Below, piece by piece: positions 33,360 to 42,644 of a stretch of DNA of 64,000 nucleotides. Origin of the DNA: DAIDKA01 sp036498905 (GTDB lineage: Bacteria > Pseudomonadota > Gammaproteobacteria > Steroidobacterales > Steroidobacteraceae); contig DASYER010000032.1 in the NCBI GenBank assembly GCA_036498905.1, forward strand, positions 148,629 to 212,628, written 5' to 3'. The number at the start of each line of letters is the position of its first letter. Positions within the stretch are counted from its first letter, which is position 1. Under the pieces are notes generated by a model. It ran no database searches. It was given only the letters and a program-made list of their open reading frames with translations, and was not told the DNA's origin. A program made the translations under genes and the position numbers.

Positions 33360-34370
33360 GTGCTTTTATCTGACTTTGCTTATGACCTGCCTGCCGAGCT
33401 GATTGCGCAGGTCCCCCTCCCCGAGCGCTCGGCGAGCCGGTTGCTGGTTCTTGCGGGCCAATCGGGGTCGCTCGATCGGTCGATGCGGGACTTCCCGGAC
33501 CTGCTCCAGCCCGGTGATCTGCTGGTCTTCAATGACACCCGCGTCATCGCCGCGCGGGTGATGGGGACCAAGCCTACCGGCGGCCGAGTCGAAATTTTCC
33601 TCGAACGCATCGTGGAGGATCGTACGGCGCTGGTGCAGTTGCGGGCCGGCAAGCCCATACGGCCGGGGCTGGAAATCGCCACCGCAGGTGGCCCGGTCCT
33701 GATCCTGGAGCAGCAGCAGGATCTGTGGCAGGTGCGCACGCCAACCGCGGCGCTGGAATTCTTCGCTGCGCACGGCGCGGTACCGCTGCCACCCTATATC
33801 CAGCGTGCCGCGGCCGCGCAGGATCGGGAGCGTTACCAGAGTATTTTTGCGCGTGACCCCGGCGCGGTCGCCGCGCCGACGGCCAGTCTGCATTTCGATG
33901 CCGAACTGGTGGCGGCGCTTGCGGCCCGCGGCGTGCAGCACGCCTGCATCACCCTGCATGTGGGTGCCGGGACGTTTCAGCCGGTGCGCAATCCGGACCT
34001 GGAACGCCACGTGCTGCATGAGGAGCGCGTGATCGTGCCGCCATCGACGTGCGCCGCCATCGCGGACACACGACGGCGTGGCGGACGCATCATCGCCGTG
34101 GGCACGACCGTCGTGCGCGCGCTCGAGGCCGCCGGCGCCGTCCCCTGGTCCGGCGATACGCGGCTGTTCATTCGTCCGGGTTTCCGCTTCCAGGTCGTCG
34201 ATGGCCTGCTGACCAATTTTCACTTGCCCGAATCCACGCTGCTCATGCTGGTGTGCGCGCTGGCGGGCCGCGAGCGCGTGCTGGCTGCATACGAACATGC
34301 CGTGCGATCGGGATATCGGTTCTTCAGCTACGGGGATGCCATGTTCGTGGCTCCCGGCGCGGGGGCTTGA
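33360..34370 (+). CDS. queA: S-adenosylmethionine:tRNA ribosyltransferase-isomerase QueA
   Basis: 336-residue enzyme that moves the ribosyl group of SAM onto 7-aminomethyl-7-deazaguanine in tRNA to make epoxyqueuosine. Family stretches are SDFAYDLPAELIAQVPLPERSASRL at the N-terminus, LLVFNDTRVIAARVMG, TASLHFDAELV, TLHVGAGTFQPV and the C-terminal TNFHLPESTLLMLVCALAG. Normal length is ~350. The start is GTG at 33360; no ATG in frame fits. tgt follows after a 6-base gap, and yajC-secD-secF after that, the conserved gammaproteobacterial order. Confidence 0.97.
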   Translation: MLLSDFAYDLPAELIAQVPLPERSASRLLVLAGQSGSLDRSMRDFPDLLQPGDLLVFNDTRVIAARVMGTKPTGGRVEIFLERIVEDRTALVQLRAGKPIRPGLEIATAGGPVLILEQQQDLWQVRTPTAALEFFAAHGAVPLPPYIQRAAAAQDRERYQSIFARDPGAVAAPTASLHFDAELVAALAARGVQHACITLHVGAGTFQPVRNPDLERHVLHEERVIVPPSTCAAIADTRRRGGRIIAVGTTVVRALEAAGAVPWSGDTRLFIRPGFRFQVVDGLLTNFHLPESTLLMLVCALAGRERVLAAYEHAVRSGYRFFSYGDAMFVAPGAGA

Positions 34371-34376
34371 GCGGCC

Positions 34377-35504
34377 ATGCAACCGAAATTTGAACTATTG
34401 AAGTCAGTCGGCGCGGCGCGGCGCGGGCGACTGAGCCTGACCCATGGCGTGGTCGACACACCAGCCTTCATGCCGGTCGGGACCTACGGCACTGTCAAAT
34501 CCATGACGCCCGAGGAACTTGTGACGGTGGGCGCGCAGATTGTGCTGGGTAATACCTTCCACCTGATGCTGCGGCCGGGTCCGGCGATCATCGAGGCGCA
34601 TGGCGGGCTGCACGGCTTCATGCATTGGCAGCGGCCAATTCTCACCGATTCGGGGGGCTTCCAGGTTTTCAGCCTCGCCGAACTGCGGAAAATCTCGGAA
34701 GAAGGGGTCCGTTTCCAGTCCCCGCTGGATGGCAGCGAAGTGCATCTGACGCCCGAACGCTCCATGGACATGCAGCGCACGCTGCGCTCCGATATCGCCA
34801 TGGCTTTTGACGACTGCACCCCCTATCCGGCCAGCGAAGCCCAGGCGCGTGAGTCGATGGAGCGCTCCATGCGCTGGGCGGCTCGGGGCCATGCCCATTA
34901 TTACCGCGATGAGCCCCCCGGGGGCCTGTTCGGCATCGTGCAGGGCGGCATGCACACCTCTTTGCGGCTGGCCTCTCTGGAATCCTTGATGCAGCGCAAT
35001 TGGCCGGGCTTTGCGCTGGGTGGTCTTGCCGTCGGCGAGCCGGAGGCCGAGCGTCTGCGGGTTCTGGAGGAGGTCGTACCGCATATGCCGGCCGATCGTC
35101 CGCGATACCTCATGGGGGTGGGATTTCCGGAGGACATCGTGGCCGGCGTGGCCCGCGGCATCGACATGTTTGATTGCGTGATTCCGACGCGCCATGCGCG
35201 CAATGGCCACCTGTTCACTTCCACCGGGGTCATCAATATCCGCAACAGCAGCCATGCCACCGACCTGTCGCCGATCGACCCGCAGTGCGGCTGCTATACC
35301 TGCGCCCACTATTCCCGCTCCTACCTGCGCCACCTTGATCGCTGCAACGAGATCCTGGGCAGCCGCCTGAATACCCTGCATAACCTCCACTTCTACCAGC
35401 AGCTGATGCGGTCGATCCGTGCGGCCCTGGACGAGGGCCGTTTCGAGGCTTTTGCCGCCGGTTTCCCCGCTCCCAGGCGGGCGCGGGCGGACCCTGTGGC
35501 ATAA
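34377..35504 (+). CDS. tgt: Queuine/preQ1 tRNA-guanine transglycosylase
   Basis: 375-residue TIM-barrel enzyme that replaces guanine-34 with preQ1 in tRNAs for Asp, Asn, His and Tyr, the step before QueA. Visible parts are DTPAFMPVGTYGTVKSMTP, TDSGGFQVFSLAELRKISEEGV with a catalytic Asp, FGIVQGGMH, MGVGFPEDIV, the nucleophile Asp in FDCVIPTRHARNG and the zinc site CGCYTCAHYSRSYLRHL. It is immediately behind queA. The end of the gene contains an extended -10-like TGGCATAAT (35498-35505) that could help express yajC. Confidence 0.97.
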   Translation: MQPKFELLKSVGAARRGRLSLTHGVVDTPAFMPVGTYGTVKSMTPEELVTVGAQIVLGNTFHLMLRPGPAIIEAHGGLHGFMHWQRPILTDSGGFQVFSLAELRKISEEGVRFQSPLDGSEVHLTPERSMDMQRTLRSDIAMAFDDCTPYPASEAQARESMERSMRWAARGHAHYYRDEPPGGLFGIVQGGMHTSLRLASLESLMQRNWPGFALGGLAVGEPEAERLRVLEEVVPHMPADRPRYLMGVGFPEDIVAGVARGIDMFDCVIPTRHARNGHLFTSTGVINIRNSSHATDLSPIDPQCGCYTCAHYSRSYLRHLDRCNEILGSRLNTLHNLHFYQQLMRSIRAALDEGRFEAFAAGFPAPRRARADPVA

Positions 35505-35576
35505 TGCCGCCCCCTCGCCGCCCGGACACTCCGGGGGGCTGTTCGGGATAAGGACTTCGCAAAGTCAGGTGCACCC

Positions 35577-35906
35577 ATGAATTCATTGATTCCCGAGGCG
35601 ATGGCGCAGGCCGGCGCCGCATCTCCCACCAGCCAATATGGCGGCCTGCTCATCCCGATAGCGTTCGTCGCGATCCTGTACTTCATGATGATCCGCCCGC
35701 AGCAGAAGAAGGCCAAGGATCACCAGGCCATGCTCAGCAAGCTGTCGTCGGGTGATGAGGTGGTGACTTCCGGTGGCATTCTCGGGCGCATCGTGGAAGT
35801 TGGAGATGCCTTCGTGACCATCGAGGTCGCCGACAGTGTGCGGGTGAAGGTGCAGAAGAGCCAGGTAACGTCATTGATGCCGAAAGGCACCCTGAAGAGC
35901 GCTTGA
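35577..35906 (+). CDS. yajC: Sec translocase accessory protein YajC
   Basis: 109-residue inner-membrane protein of the SecDF-YajC complex. One transmembrane segment (GLLIPIAFVAILYFMMI, residues 23-39) is followed by the family signature RPQQKKAKDHQAMLSKLSSGDEVVTSGGILGRI and a small beta domain. Length and layout match other YajC proteins. The 72-base upstream gap contains a GC-rich nested hairpin (35509-35539) without a T-run. secD starts 3 bases later. Confidence 0.96.
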   Translation: MNSLIPEAMAQAGAASPTSQYGGLLIPIAFVAILYFMMIRPQQKKAKDHQAMLSKLSSGDEVVTSGGILGRIVEVGDAFVTIEVADSVRVKVQKSQVTSLMPKGTLKSA

Positions 35907-35909
35907 AAA

Positions 35910-37778
35910 ATGCTTGAGTATCCGCGCTGGAAATACCTGCTGATTCTCGTGGTGCTGGTGCTTGGGCTGATACTGGCGCTACCCAATATTTTTGGTCAGG
36001 ACCTGGCGCTGCAAATCGCGCGCAAGGACCATGATCCAATGAAGGCCGGCGCGCTGCCGGCAATCGAGCAGTTCCTGAACGATCAGCACCTGGCCTATTC
36101 CAGCGCCTATCTGGATGGCGATCGGGCGATGGTGCGCTTCGCCGACAGCCCGGATCAGCTCAAGGCACGCGACGCCGTCAATACCAAGTTCGCCGATCAG
36201 TACATCACGGCTTTGTCGATTGCTTCGCGGGAGCCCGCGCTGCTGCGCGATGTAGGCCTGCGGCCGATGAAGCTGGGCCTGGACCTGCAGGGTGGTCTGT
36301 ACCTTCTGTATCAGGTCGATACGCAAAGCGCGATTGCGCAGCTGCTGGACAGCTATGCCCAGGATCTGCGGCGCGCCCTTTCCAAGGCCAATGTGGCGTT
36401 CAACGAGGTGGCCATCGCGTCCTCCACCAGCGCCGCCGCCGACAGCCTGCGCGTCACCCTTCCGGCCGGCACCAAACTGGATGACGTCGAGGCCATTGCC
36501 AAGAAGACGTTGCCCGATCTGCCGTTCACGGTGCTGGCACTGCCCAGCGGCCCTACGTTGCAGGGAACACTCACGACGGCACAGATCCGCGACCGGCAGG
36601 ACTATGCCATCCAGCAGAACCTCCTGGTGCTGCGTAACCGCGTCAATCAGCTGGGTGTTTCCGAACCGATCGTTCAGCGCCAGGGCGCCGATCGCATCAA
36701 TGTGCAGCTGCCGGGTGTGCAGAACTCCGCCGAGGCCAAGGACATCCTGAGCAAGGTCGCCACCCTGGAGTTCCGCCTCAACGCCTCCACCGGCGACCCC
36801 TACGATGTCGCTCAGCACGGCAATGCGCCGGTGGGCACCAAGCTGTACTACACGAACAAGGGCCAGCCGCTGCTGCTCAAGCGCGAAATCATCGCGACCG
36901 GCGATGAGCTCACCAGTGCCACGGCCGCGACCGATCAGGACGGCCCGATCGTGAACATCAAGCTGGATTCGCGGGCCGGCGATCGCATGCTGGCGGTGAC
37001 CCGTGCCAATCTCGGCCACCCGATGGCGGTCGTGTACATCGAAAAGCGCAGCGAGGTCAGCGAAGTCAACGGCAAGAAGGTGACCCGCTATATCACCGAT
37101 GAGAAGGTCATCAACGACGCCACCATCCAGGGCGTCTTCGGCAATGCCTTTCGCATCTCCGGCATGACGGCGGGCGAGTCGCGGGACCTGTCATTGCTGC
37201 TGCGCGCCGGTTCGCTGTCGGTGCCGATCTATCCGATCGATGAGCGCACGATCGGCCCGAGCCTCGGCAAGGACAACATCCAGCGCGGCCGCGATGCCCT
37301 GCTGATCGGCATGGGCGCGGTGTTCGTGTTCATGCTCCTCTACTACCGAGTGTTTGGGCTGGTCGCCGACATCGTGCTGCTGGCGAACGTCGTGCTGCTG
37401 ACGGCGTTGTATTCGCTGTTCGGCGGCGTGCTGACGCTGCCCGGTATCGCCGGCATCATTCTGACCGTCGGCATCGCGGTGGATGCGAACGTGCTGATCT
37501 ACGAACGGATCCGTGAGGAGCTGCGCAACGGCGTCTCGCCGCAAGCGGCGATCCGCGCCGGCTTCGACAAGGCGTTCTCGGCCATCGCCGACTCCAACGT
37601 CACCACCATTATCGCCGGCCTGGTGCTGTGGGTCTTCGGCACCGGCCCGGTGAAGGGCTTCGCCGTGGTGCTGGTGCTGGGAATTGCCACTTCGATGTTC
37701 ACCTCACTCATGGGCAGTCGCGCCATGATCACCCTCATGTATGGCGGCCGGCGCAAGCTCGCCCGCCTGCCAATCTGA
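35910..37778 (+). CDS. secD: Protein translocase subunit SecD
   Basis: 622-residue inner-membrane RND-type protein that, with SecF, uses the proton gradient to help proteins clear the SecYEG channel on the periplasmic side. TM1 is residues 8-28, the signature GLRPMKLGLDLQGGLYLLYQVD follows, then the large periplasmic P1 domain, and five TM helices at the C-terminus (RDALLIGMGAVFVFMLLYYRVFG, TVGIAVDANVLIYERIREELRNG, DSNVTTIIAGLVLWVFGTGPVKGFAVVL). The DANVLIYERIREE stretch carries the proton-relay acid residue. Lies between yajC and secF. Confidence 0.97.
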   Translation: MLEYPRWKYLLILVVLVLGLILALPNIFGQDLALQIARKDHDPMKAGALPAIEQFLNDQHLAYSSAYLDGDRAMVRFADSPDQLKARDAVNTKFADQYITALSIASREPALLRDVGLRPMKLGLDLQGGLYLLYQVDTQSAIAQLLDSYAQDLRRALSKANVAFNEVAIASSTSAAADSLRVTLPAGTKLDDVEAIAKKTLPDLPFTVLALPSGPTLQGTLTTAQIRDRQDYAIQQNLLVLRNRVNQLGVSEPIVQRQGADRINVQLPGVQNSAEAKDILSKVATLEFRLNASTGDPYDVAQHGNAPVGTKLYYTNKGQPLLLKREIIATGDELTSATAATDQDGPIVNIKLDSRAGDRMLAVTRANLGHPMAVVYIEKRSEVSEVNGKKVTRYITDEKVINDATIQGVFGNAFRISGMTAGESRDLSLLLRAGSLSVPIYPIDERTIGPSLGKDNIQRGRDALLIGMGAVFVFMLLYYRVFGLVADIVLLANVVLLTALYSLFGGVLTLPGIAGIILTVGIAVDANVLIYERIREELRNGVSPQAAIRAGFDKAFSAIADSNVTTIIAGLVLWVFGTGPVKGFAVVLVLGIATSMFTSLMGSRAMITLMYGGRRKLARLPI

Positions 37779-37803
37779 GCGCTCGTCGCGTCGAGGATAC
37801 AAC

Positions 37804-38742
37804 GTGGAATTTTTTCACAAGCCGACCAATTTCCCGTTCATGGCCACCCGCAAGGTGTACTACGGGCTGTCCATCCTCATGGTCATCGTCTCGATCGCAT
37901 CGTTTGCCACTCGCGGGCTGAACCTCGCCATTGATTTCACCGGCGGCGTGAACATCCCGGCGACCTTCCCGACCGCGGCCAATGTGGATGCGGTGCGCGC
38001 GGCCATGGCCAAGGCCGGGTATCCCGACCCGCAGGTGCAAAGCTTCGGCACCTCCCGTGACGTATCGATTCGCCTGCCGCCGCTGAACGTGAAGCAGGAC
38101 GCACAGACCATCCGCGCGCAGGTGACCAAGGTCCTGCAGGGTGTGGATCCGGGTGTGCAGGTACAGGCACCGGATATCGTGGGCCCACAGGTAGGTGGAG
38201 AGCTGCGGCGCAGTGCCGCCTTGGCGCTGCTCTTTACGCTCATCGGTATCGCGATCTACATCGCCTTGCGTTTCCATACCTGGCGCCTATCCCTGGGCGC
38301 CATCCTCGCCGTGATTCATGATCCGATCCTGGTGCTGGGCATATTCTCGCTGTCGCAGACATCCTTCGACCTGCCGGCCGTCGCGGCCATCCTGGCGGTC
38401 ATCGGCTACTCACTGAACGACACCGTCGTGGTGTTCGATCGAATCCGAGAACGCTTTCATGCCAACCGGCGGCTGGCCTCGGCGCTGGTGCTCGATCAGT
38501 CGATCAACCAGACGCTGTCGCGAACCATCATGACCAAGGTGGTGACGGCCATCGTGGTGCTGGCACTGCTGTTCATCGGCGGGCAGGCGCTGCGCGGGTT
38601 CTCCGAGGCGCTGATGATCGGCATCCTCGCCGGCACGTATTCGTCGATCTACATTTCCAGTGCAATCGCGCTGGATTTCGGACTCACGTCGGAACATATC
38701 TTCCCGACCGCCAAGAAGACCGCCATCGACGCCATGCCTTGA
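37804..38742 (+). CDS. secF: Protein translocase subunit SecF
   Basis: 312-residue partner of SecD with six transmembrane helices. TM1 is followed by LNLAIDFTGGVNIPATFP, the SecF signature region, then the periplasmic loop and TM2-6 with AVIGYSLNDTVVVFDRIRERFHAN, the counterpart of the SecD proton-relay helix. The GTG at 37804 has a GAGGAT eight bases ahead and begins VEFFHKPTNFPFM; the open frame before it belongs to the end of secD. terC follows after 17 bases. Confidence 0.97.
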   Translation: MEFFHKPTNFPFMATRKVYYGLSILMVIVSIASFATRGLNLAIDFTGGVNIPATFPTAANVDAVRAAMAKAGYPDPQVQSFGTSRDVSIRLPPLNVKQDAQTIRAQVTKVLQGVDPGVQVQAPDIVGPQVGGELRRSAALALLFTLIGIAIYIALRFHTWRLSLGAILAVIHDPILVLGIFSLSQTSFDLPAVAAILAVIGYSLNDTVVVFDRIRERFHANRRLASALVLDQSINQTLSRTIMTKVVTAIVVLALLFIGGQALRGFSEALMIGILAGTYSSIYISSAIALDFGLTSEHIFPTAKKTAIDAMP

Positions 38743-38759
38743 ATCGCGGAAGGTAGAGG

Positions 38760-39491
38760 ATGACGGCACTGCTGTCCGATCCGCAAGCCTGGCTGGCGTT
38801 CGCAACGCTGGCGCTACTTGAGATCGTCCTGGGTGTCGACAACATCATCTTCCTCGCCATTCTGGTGTCGAAGCTGCCGTACACACAGCAACGTTCGGCG
38901 CGCATTGCCGGTCTGGCGCTGGCGATGTGCACGCGGATCGGGTTGCTGTACTCGGTTGTGTGGCTGACGCGTCTGACGCGACCGCTGATTGAAGTAGGGT
39001 CACAGCAGCTGTCCGGGCGTGACCTGATACTGCTGGGCGGCGGCCTGTTCCTGCTCGCGAAGAGCGTCATTGAAATCCATCACGCGCTGGAGGGAGCGGC
39101 CCGCAACAATCAGCCGCGTCTGCTGGCCGGATTCGTGCTGACCGTAATCCAGATCGCGCTCATCGACATTATTTTTTCGCTCGATTCGGTGTTCGTCGCG
39201 GTCGGTCTCGCCAAGGACCTGGCCATCATGGTCGCGGCCATCATCGCGGCGATATTCGTCATGATGTGGGTGGCCGGGACGATCGGCGACTTCGTTGAGC
39301 GTCATCCCACCATCAAGATGCTGGCGCTGGCCTTTCTGATCCTCATAGGCGCAAGCCTCATCGCCGAAGCCCTGCACTTCGAGTTGCCGAAGAAGTACCT
39401 GTACTTCGCCATGGCCTTTGCGGTCGCCGTGGAGCTGGTCAACCTGCGCGTGCGCGCGCTGCAGGCGAATCAGAAGCAGAAGCCTAACTAG
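38760..39491 (+). CDS. TerC-family integral membrane protein
   Basis: 243-residue inner-membrane protein with about seven hydrophobic segments. LEIVLGVDNIIFLAILVSKL and DIIFSLDSVFVAVGLAKD carry the two conserved acidic positions of TerC proteins; FLILIGASLIAEALHFELPKKYLYFAMAFAVAVELVN is also typical. TerC relatives export manganese or calcium or take part in tellurite resistance and metalation of secreted proteins, which fits its place after secDF. No yybP-ykoY manganese riboswitch is present in the 17-base gap upstream. The stop overlaps the convergent permease gene by 8 bases. Confidence 0.9.
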   Translation: MTALLSDPQAWLAFATLALLEIVLGVDNIIFLAILVSKLPYTQQRSARIAGLALAMCTRIGLLYSVVWLTRLTRPLIEVGSQQLSGRDLILLGGGLFLLAKSVIEIHHALEGAARNNQPRLLAGFVLTVIQIALIDIIFSLDSVFVAVGLAKDLAIMVAAIIAAIFVMMWVAGTIGDFVERHPTIKMLALAFLILIGASLIAEALHFELPKKYLYFAMAFAVAVELVNLRVRALQANQKQKPN

Positions 39492-40941
39492 CCTGGCTAC
39501 GCAGCCGGCTGTGCTGGTAGCTGTAGCTGAAGTAGATCACGACGCCGATTGCGGTCCACAGCACCAGCCGCAGCCAGGTGCTCACCGGCAGGAAGGCGAT
39601 CATCAGCGCGCACATCGCGACGCCGGCCGGTGCCACGAACCATACGCCCTTGACGCGGAACGGGCGTGGCAGATCGGGGCGCGTCTTGCGCAGCACCAGC
39701 ACCCCGATGCATACCACGATGAAGGCGAACAGAGTGCCGATGGACACCAGCTCTCCCAGCAGATCCACCGGCAACAGGCCGCCGACGACGGCAGCAGAAA
39801 TGCCGGTGATCAGCGTTGCGATGTGCGGCGTGCGGAATTTGGGATGGACCTTGCCGATGATCGGCGGCAGCAAGCCATGGCGGGCCATGGCCAGGAAGAT
39901 ACGCGCCTGCGCCAGCATCATCACCAGGATGACGGACGTCAGACCGGCCAGCGCGCCGATGATGACCCAGGTTGTCAGCCACGCCAGTTGCGGATGTGCG
40001 CTCAGGGCAACCGCAACCGGCGCCGCGTCATTGAGCAGCGGGTAGGGCAGCAGACCGGTCAGCACGGCGGACATCAGGATGTACAGCACGGTGCAGATCA
40101 GCAGGCTGCCGAGAATGCCGATAGGCATGTTGCGCGCGGGATTCTTGGCTTCCTGCGCGGCGGTCGAGACGGCATCAAAGCCGATGTAGGAGAAGAATAC
40201 GACGCCCGCGGCTCGCAGCACCCCCGACCAGCCGTAGACCCCGAAGGTGCCCGTGTTGGGCGGGATGAAGGGATGCCAGTTGGACGGGTTTACATAGAAG
40301 GCGCCGAAGCCGATGACTGCGACGACGATGGTCACCTTTATGATTACCACCAGGGTGTTCACGAATGCGGACTGGCGGATGCCGATGTAGCAGATCCAGG
40401 TGACCACCAGTGCGATGAATATGGCGGGCAGGTTCAGCAATCCGCCGCTTGCGGTGATCGTCACCCCGTCGGCTGCCACCTTCAAGGGTGATGCCGACAG
40501 TATCGCGGGCACAAAATTGATGTGAAATTTGTTGAGCAGCGTCACGCAGTAGCGCGACCATCCCACCGCAACCGTGGCGGCGGCGAACAGGTATTCCAGC
40601 ACCAGGTTCCAGCCCACGAACCAGGCGACGAACTCGCCCAGGGTCGCGTAGCTGTAGGCATAGGCACTGCCCGCGACCGGCACCATGGAGGCGAATTCGG
40701 CGTAACACAGTCCGGCGAATATGCAGCCTATGCCGGCAACGATGAAAGAGAGAACGACGGCGGGTCCGGCGTGTTCGGCGGCAGCGATACCGGTCAACAC
40801 AAAGATGCCGGTGCCAATGATGCCGCCGATGCCCAGCGCAGTCAGGGCGACCGGGCCCAGCGAGCGGTTGAGCGCAGCGTGCGCGGAATCGGCCTCGAGA
40901 TCAGCCACTGGAATGGTGGCGAACATCCCCGGTTTGGTCAT
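39484..40941 (-). CDS. APC-family amino-acid permease (cationic type)
   Basis: 485-residue transporter with 12-14 hydrophobic segments. The N-terminal helix motif ALTALGIGGIIGTGIFVLTGIAA and YAEFASMVPVAGSAYAYSY, then FFSYIGFDAVSTAAQEAKNPARNMPIGILGSL, are the classical landmarks of the amino-acid/polyamine/organocation family and most like the CAT/YfnA subgroup. Substrate is not resolvable. The ATG at 40941 has a GGGAG eight bases upstream; the codon before it (TTG at 40944) is a less likely start. It follows suhB on the same strand with a 57-base gap. Confidence 0.9.
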   Translation of the reverse strand: MTKPGMFATIPVADLEADSAHAALNRSLGPVALTALGIGGIIGTGIFVLTGIAAAEHAGPAVVLSFIVAGIGCIFAGLCYAEFASMVPVAGSAYAYSYATLGEFVAWFVGWNLVLEYLFAAATVAVGWSRYCVTLLNKFHINFVPAILSASPLKVAADGVTITASGGLLNLPAIFIALVVTWICYIGIRQSAFVNTLVVIIKVTIVVAVIGFGAFYVNPSNWHPFIPPNTGTFGVYGWSGVLRAAGVVFFSYIGFDAVSTAAQEAKNPARNMPIGILGSLLICTVLYILMSAVLTGLLPYPLLNDAAPVAVALSAHPQLAWLTTWVIIGALAGLTSVILVMMLAQARIFLAMARHGLLPPIIGKVHPKFRTPHIATLITGISAAVVGGLLPVDLLGELVSIGTLFAFIVVCIGVLVLRKTRPDLPRPFRVKGVWFVAPAGVAMCALMIAFLPVSTWLRLVLWTAIGVVIYFSYSYQHSRLRSQAS

Positions 40942-40998
40942 CAATAACTCCCTGATTGTCCGCCCGACTGTACTACAGGCGGCGGGAATCGGGTGTGA

Positions 40999-41799
40999 TC
41001 AGCCTTCGCGCAGGCTCGCGGGCAGATGCGGGGCCAGCAATTCGACCATCGCCTCATACACCTTGGGCGTGCCGCACAGCACATTGCCGCCCTGGGTGTA
41101 GTCACCGCCGCTCAAGGTGCCGATGCGGCCACCGGCTTCCTGGATCAGCAAGGTGCCGGCGGCCGTGTCCCAGGGCTTCAGCCCAATCTCCCAGAACGCG
41201 TCCAGGCGGCCCGCGGCCACATAGGCCAGGTCCAGCGAAGCGGCTCCCGGACGGCGCACACCGGCGGTGTTTTGGATCACCGCTTTCATCATGTTCAGAT
41301 ATTCATCGAGGTACCGGGTGTTCTCCCGATAGGGGAATCCGGTGCCGACCAGCGCTCCTTCGAGCGTCTTATGCGCGCTTACGTGCAGGCGGCGGTTGTC
41401 GACGTGCGCACCGCCGCCACGCGAGGCGGAGAAAATCTCCTGGCGCATCGGGTCATAGACCACGGCGTGCTCCAGGCGCCCGCGGATCTGGCAGGCAATC
41501 GAGACGGCGAAGATCGGCATGGCGTGGAGGAAATTCGTGGTGCCATCAAGCGGATCTATGATCCACACCGTCTCGCTGCTGCCGCTGACACCACTTTCTT
41601 CCGCCAAAAATGCGTGATCCGGATAGAACTTACGAATGCTGGCGATGATCTCCCGCTCGGCCGCCTGGTCGACCTCGGTCACAAAGTCATTGCGCCCCTT
41701 GGTGGTGATCGTCAGGGTATCCACCCGCTCGAGGCTGCGGACGATGATCTCCCCGGCACGGCGGGCGGCGCGAACGGCAATATTGAGAAGTGGCTGCAC
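40999..41799 (-). CDS. suhB: Inositol-1-monophosphatase SuhB
   Basis: 266-residue Mg2+-dependent phosphatase that also joins rRNA antitermination complexes in E. coli. Metal-binding motifs are DFVTEVDQAAEREI, FLAEESG, the key WIIDPLDGTTNFLHAMPIFAVSIA and the C-terminal WEIGLKPWDTAAGTLLIQEAGG. Length equals E. coli SuhB (267). It starts at the GTG at 41799 and is divergent from trmJ across 63 bases, the conserved arrangement in gammaproteobacteria. Confidence 0.96.
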   Translation of the reverse strand: MQPLLNIAVRAARRAGEIIVRSLERVDTLTITTKGRNDFVTEVDQAAEREIIASIRKFYPDHAFLAEESGVSGSSETVWIIDPLDGTTNFLHAMPIFAVSIACQIRGRLEHAVVYDPMRQEIFSASRGGGAHVDNRRLHVSAHKTLEGALVGTGFPYRENTRYLDEYLNMMKAVIQNTAGVRRPGAASLDLAYVAAGRLDAFWEIGLKPWDTAAGTLLIQEAGGRIGTLSGGDYTQGGNVLCGTPKVYEAMVELLAPHLPASLREG

Positions 41800-41862
41800 G
41801 GCAAATAAGCTGGCGCGGAAACCTGCGCAAAGGGGGGAAGGGGTGCAAGATTAGCAGACCAC

Positions 41863-42639
41863 ATGGGAACCGATTCAACAACTGACATCCGCATCGTCCT
41901 GGTCGAGCCGTCCCACCCGGGCAACATCGGCGCCGTGGCGCGCGCCATGATGAACATGGACCTGCGACAGCTGGTGCTGGTGCGACCGCGGGAGTTCCCG
42001 CACCCCGAAGCGACCGCCCGGGCCGCCGGCGCGGAAGTCGTGCTGGCCGGTGCCCGGGTTGTCGACACGCTCGAGGAGGGGATCGCCGACTGCGGCTTTG
42101 TGGCGGCCACCACCTCCCGCAACCGCGACCAGAATTATCGCGTGCTGGATGTGCAGGAGGCCGCCGTGCGCGCAGTGGCCGAAGCCCGACGTGCGCCGGT
42201 GGCGCTGCTGTTCGGGGCCGAGCGCACCGGGCTGATGAACGAGCATCTGGAGGCCAGTCATGTGCTGCTGCGCATTCCGGCCAGCTGCGACTACGCCTCG
42301 TTGAATCTCGCCATGGCGGTGCAGCTGGTGAGCTATGAAATTTTCCGCGCCCGCGCTGATCACGGCAATGCCGGAGCGCTGCGCGAGGTCGCCGAGGCAC
42401 CTCTGGCGAGCCCGCCGCAGATGCAGCAGCTGTATTTGCACCTCGAGCAGGTGCTGCAGGAGATCGACTTCAAGGATCGCACCAAGGCCGGTACGCATCT
42501 CATGAGTCGCATCCGCCGCTTCCTGCAGCGCGCGGAGCTGGATCTGAACGAGGTGAACATTCTGCGCGGCATCCTGACCGCCATACAGAACCGGCGGCGC
42601 ATGGCCGGCGCGGCCCATGCGCCGAAGGTGGACTCCTGA
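41863..42639 (+). CDS. trmJ: tRNA Cm32/Um32 2'-O-methyltransferase TrmJ
   Basis: 258-residue SPOUT-class methyltransferase. The N-terminus IRIVLVEPSHPGNIGAVARAMMNM, the knot-forming ALLFGAERTGLMNEHL and IPASCDYASLNLAMAVQLVSYEIFR are the three SPOUT motifs. The C-terminal extension with LMSRIRRFLQRAELDLNEVNILRGILTAIQNRR is specific to TrmJ. It methylates the 2'-OH of residue 32 in several tRNAs using SAM. A cysteine desulfurase follows 5 bases later; in E. coli the isc operon occupies this position. Confidence 0.95.
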   Translation: MGTDSTTDIRIVLVEPSHPGNIGAVARAMMNMDLRQLVLVRPREFPHPEATARAAGAEVVLAGARVVDTLEEGIADCGFVAATTSRNRDQNYRVLDVQEAAVRAVAEARRAPVALLFGAERTGLMNEHLEASHVLLRIPASCDYASLNLAMAVQLVSYEIFRARADHGNAGALREVAEAPLASPPQMQQLYLHLEQVLQEIDFKDRTKAGTHLMSRIRRFLQRAELDLNEVNILRGILTAIQNRRRMAGAAHAPKVDS

Positions 42640-42644
42640 AGGCC

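Noticed and set aside
33366..35390. Long antisense frames over queA and tgt
   Set aside because: Mirror frames of two conserved genes with no family motifs and no ribosome site.
35509..35539. GC-rich nested hairpin between tgt and yajC as a terminator
   Set aside because: No T-run follows and the genes form a conserved operon.
38743..38759. A manganese (yybP-ykoY) riboswitch before terC
   Set aside because: Only 17 bases separate secF and terC, too short for the aptamer.
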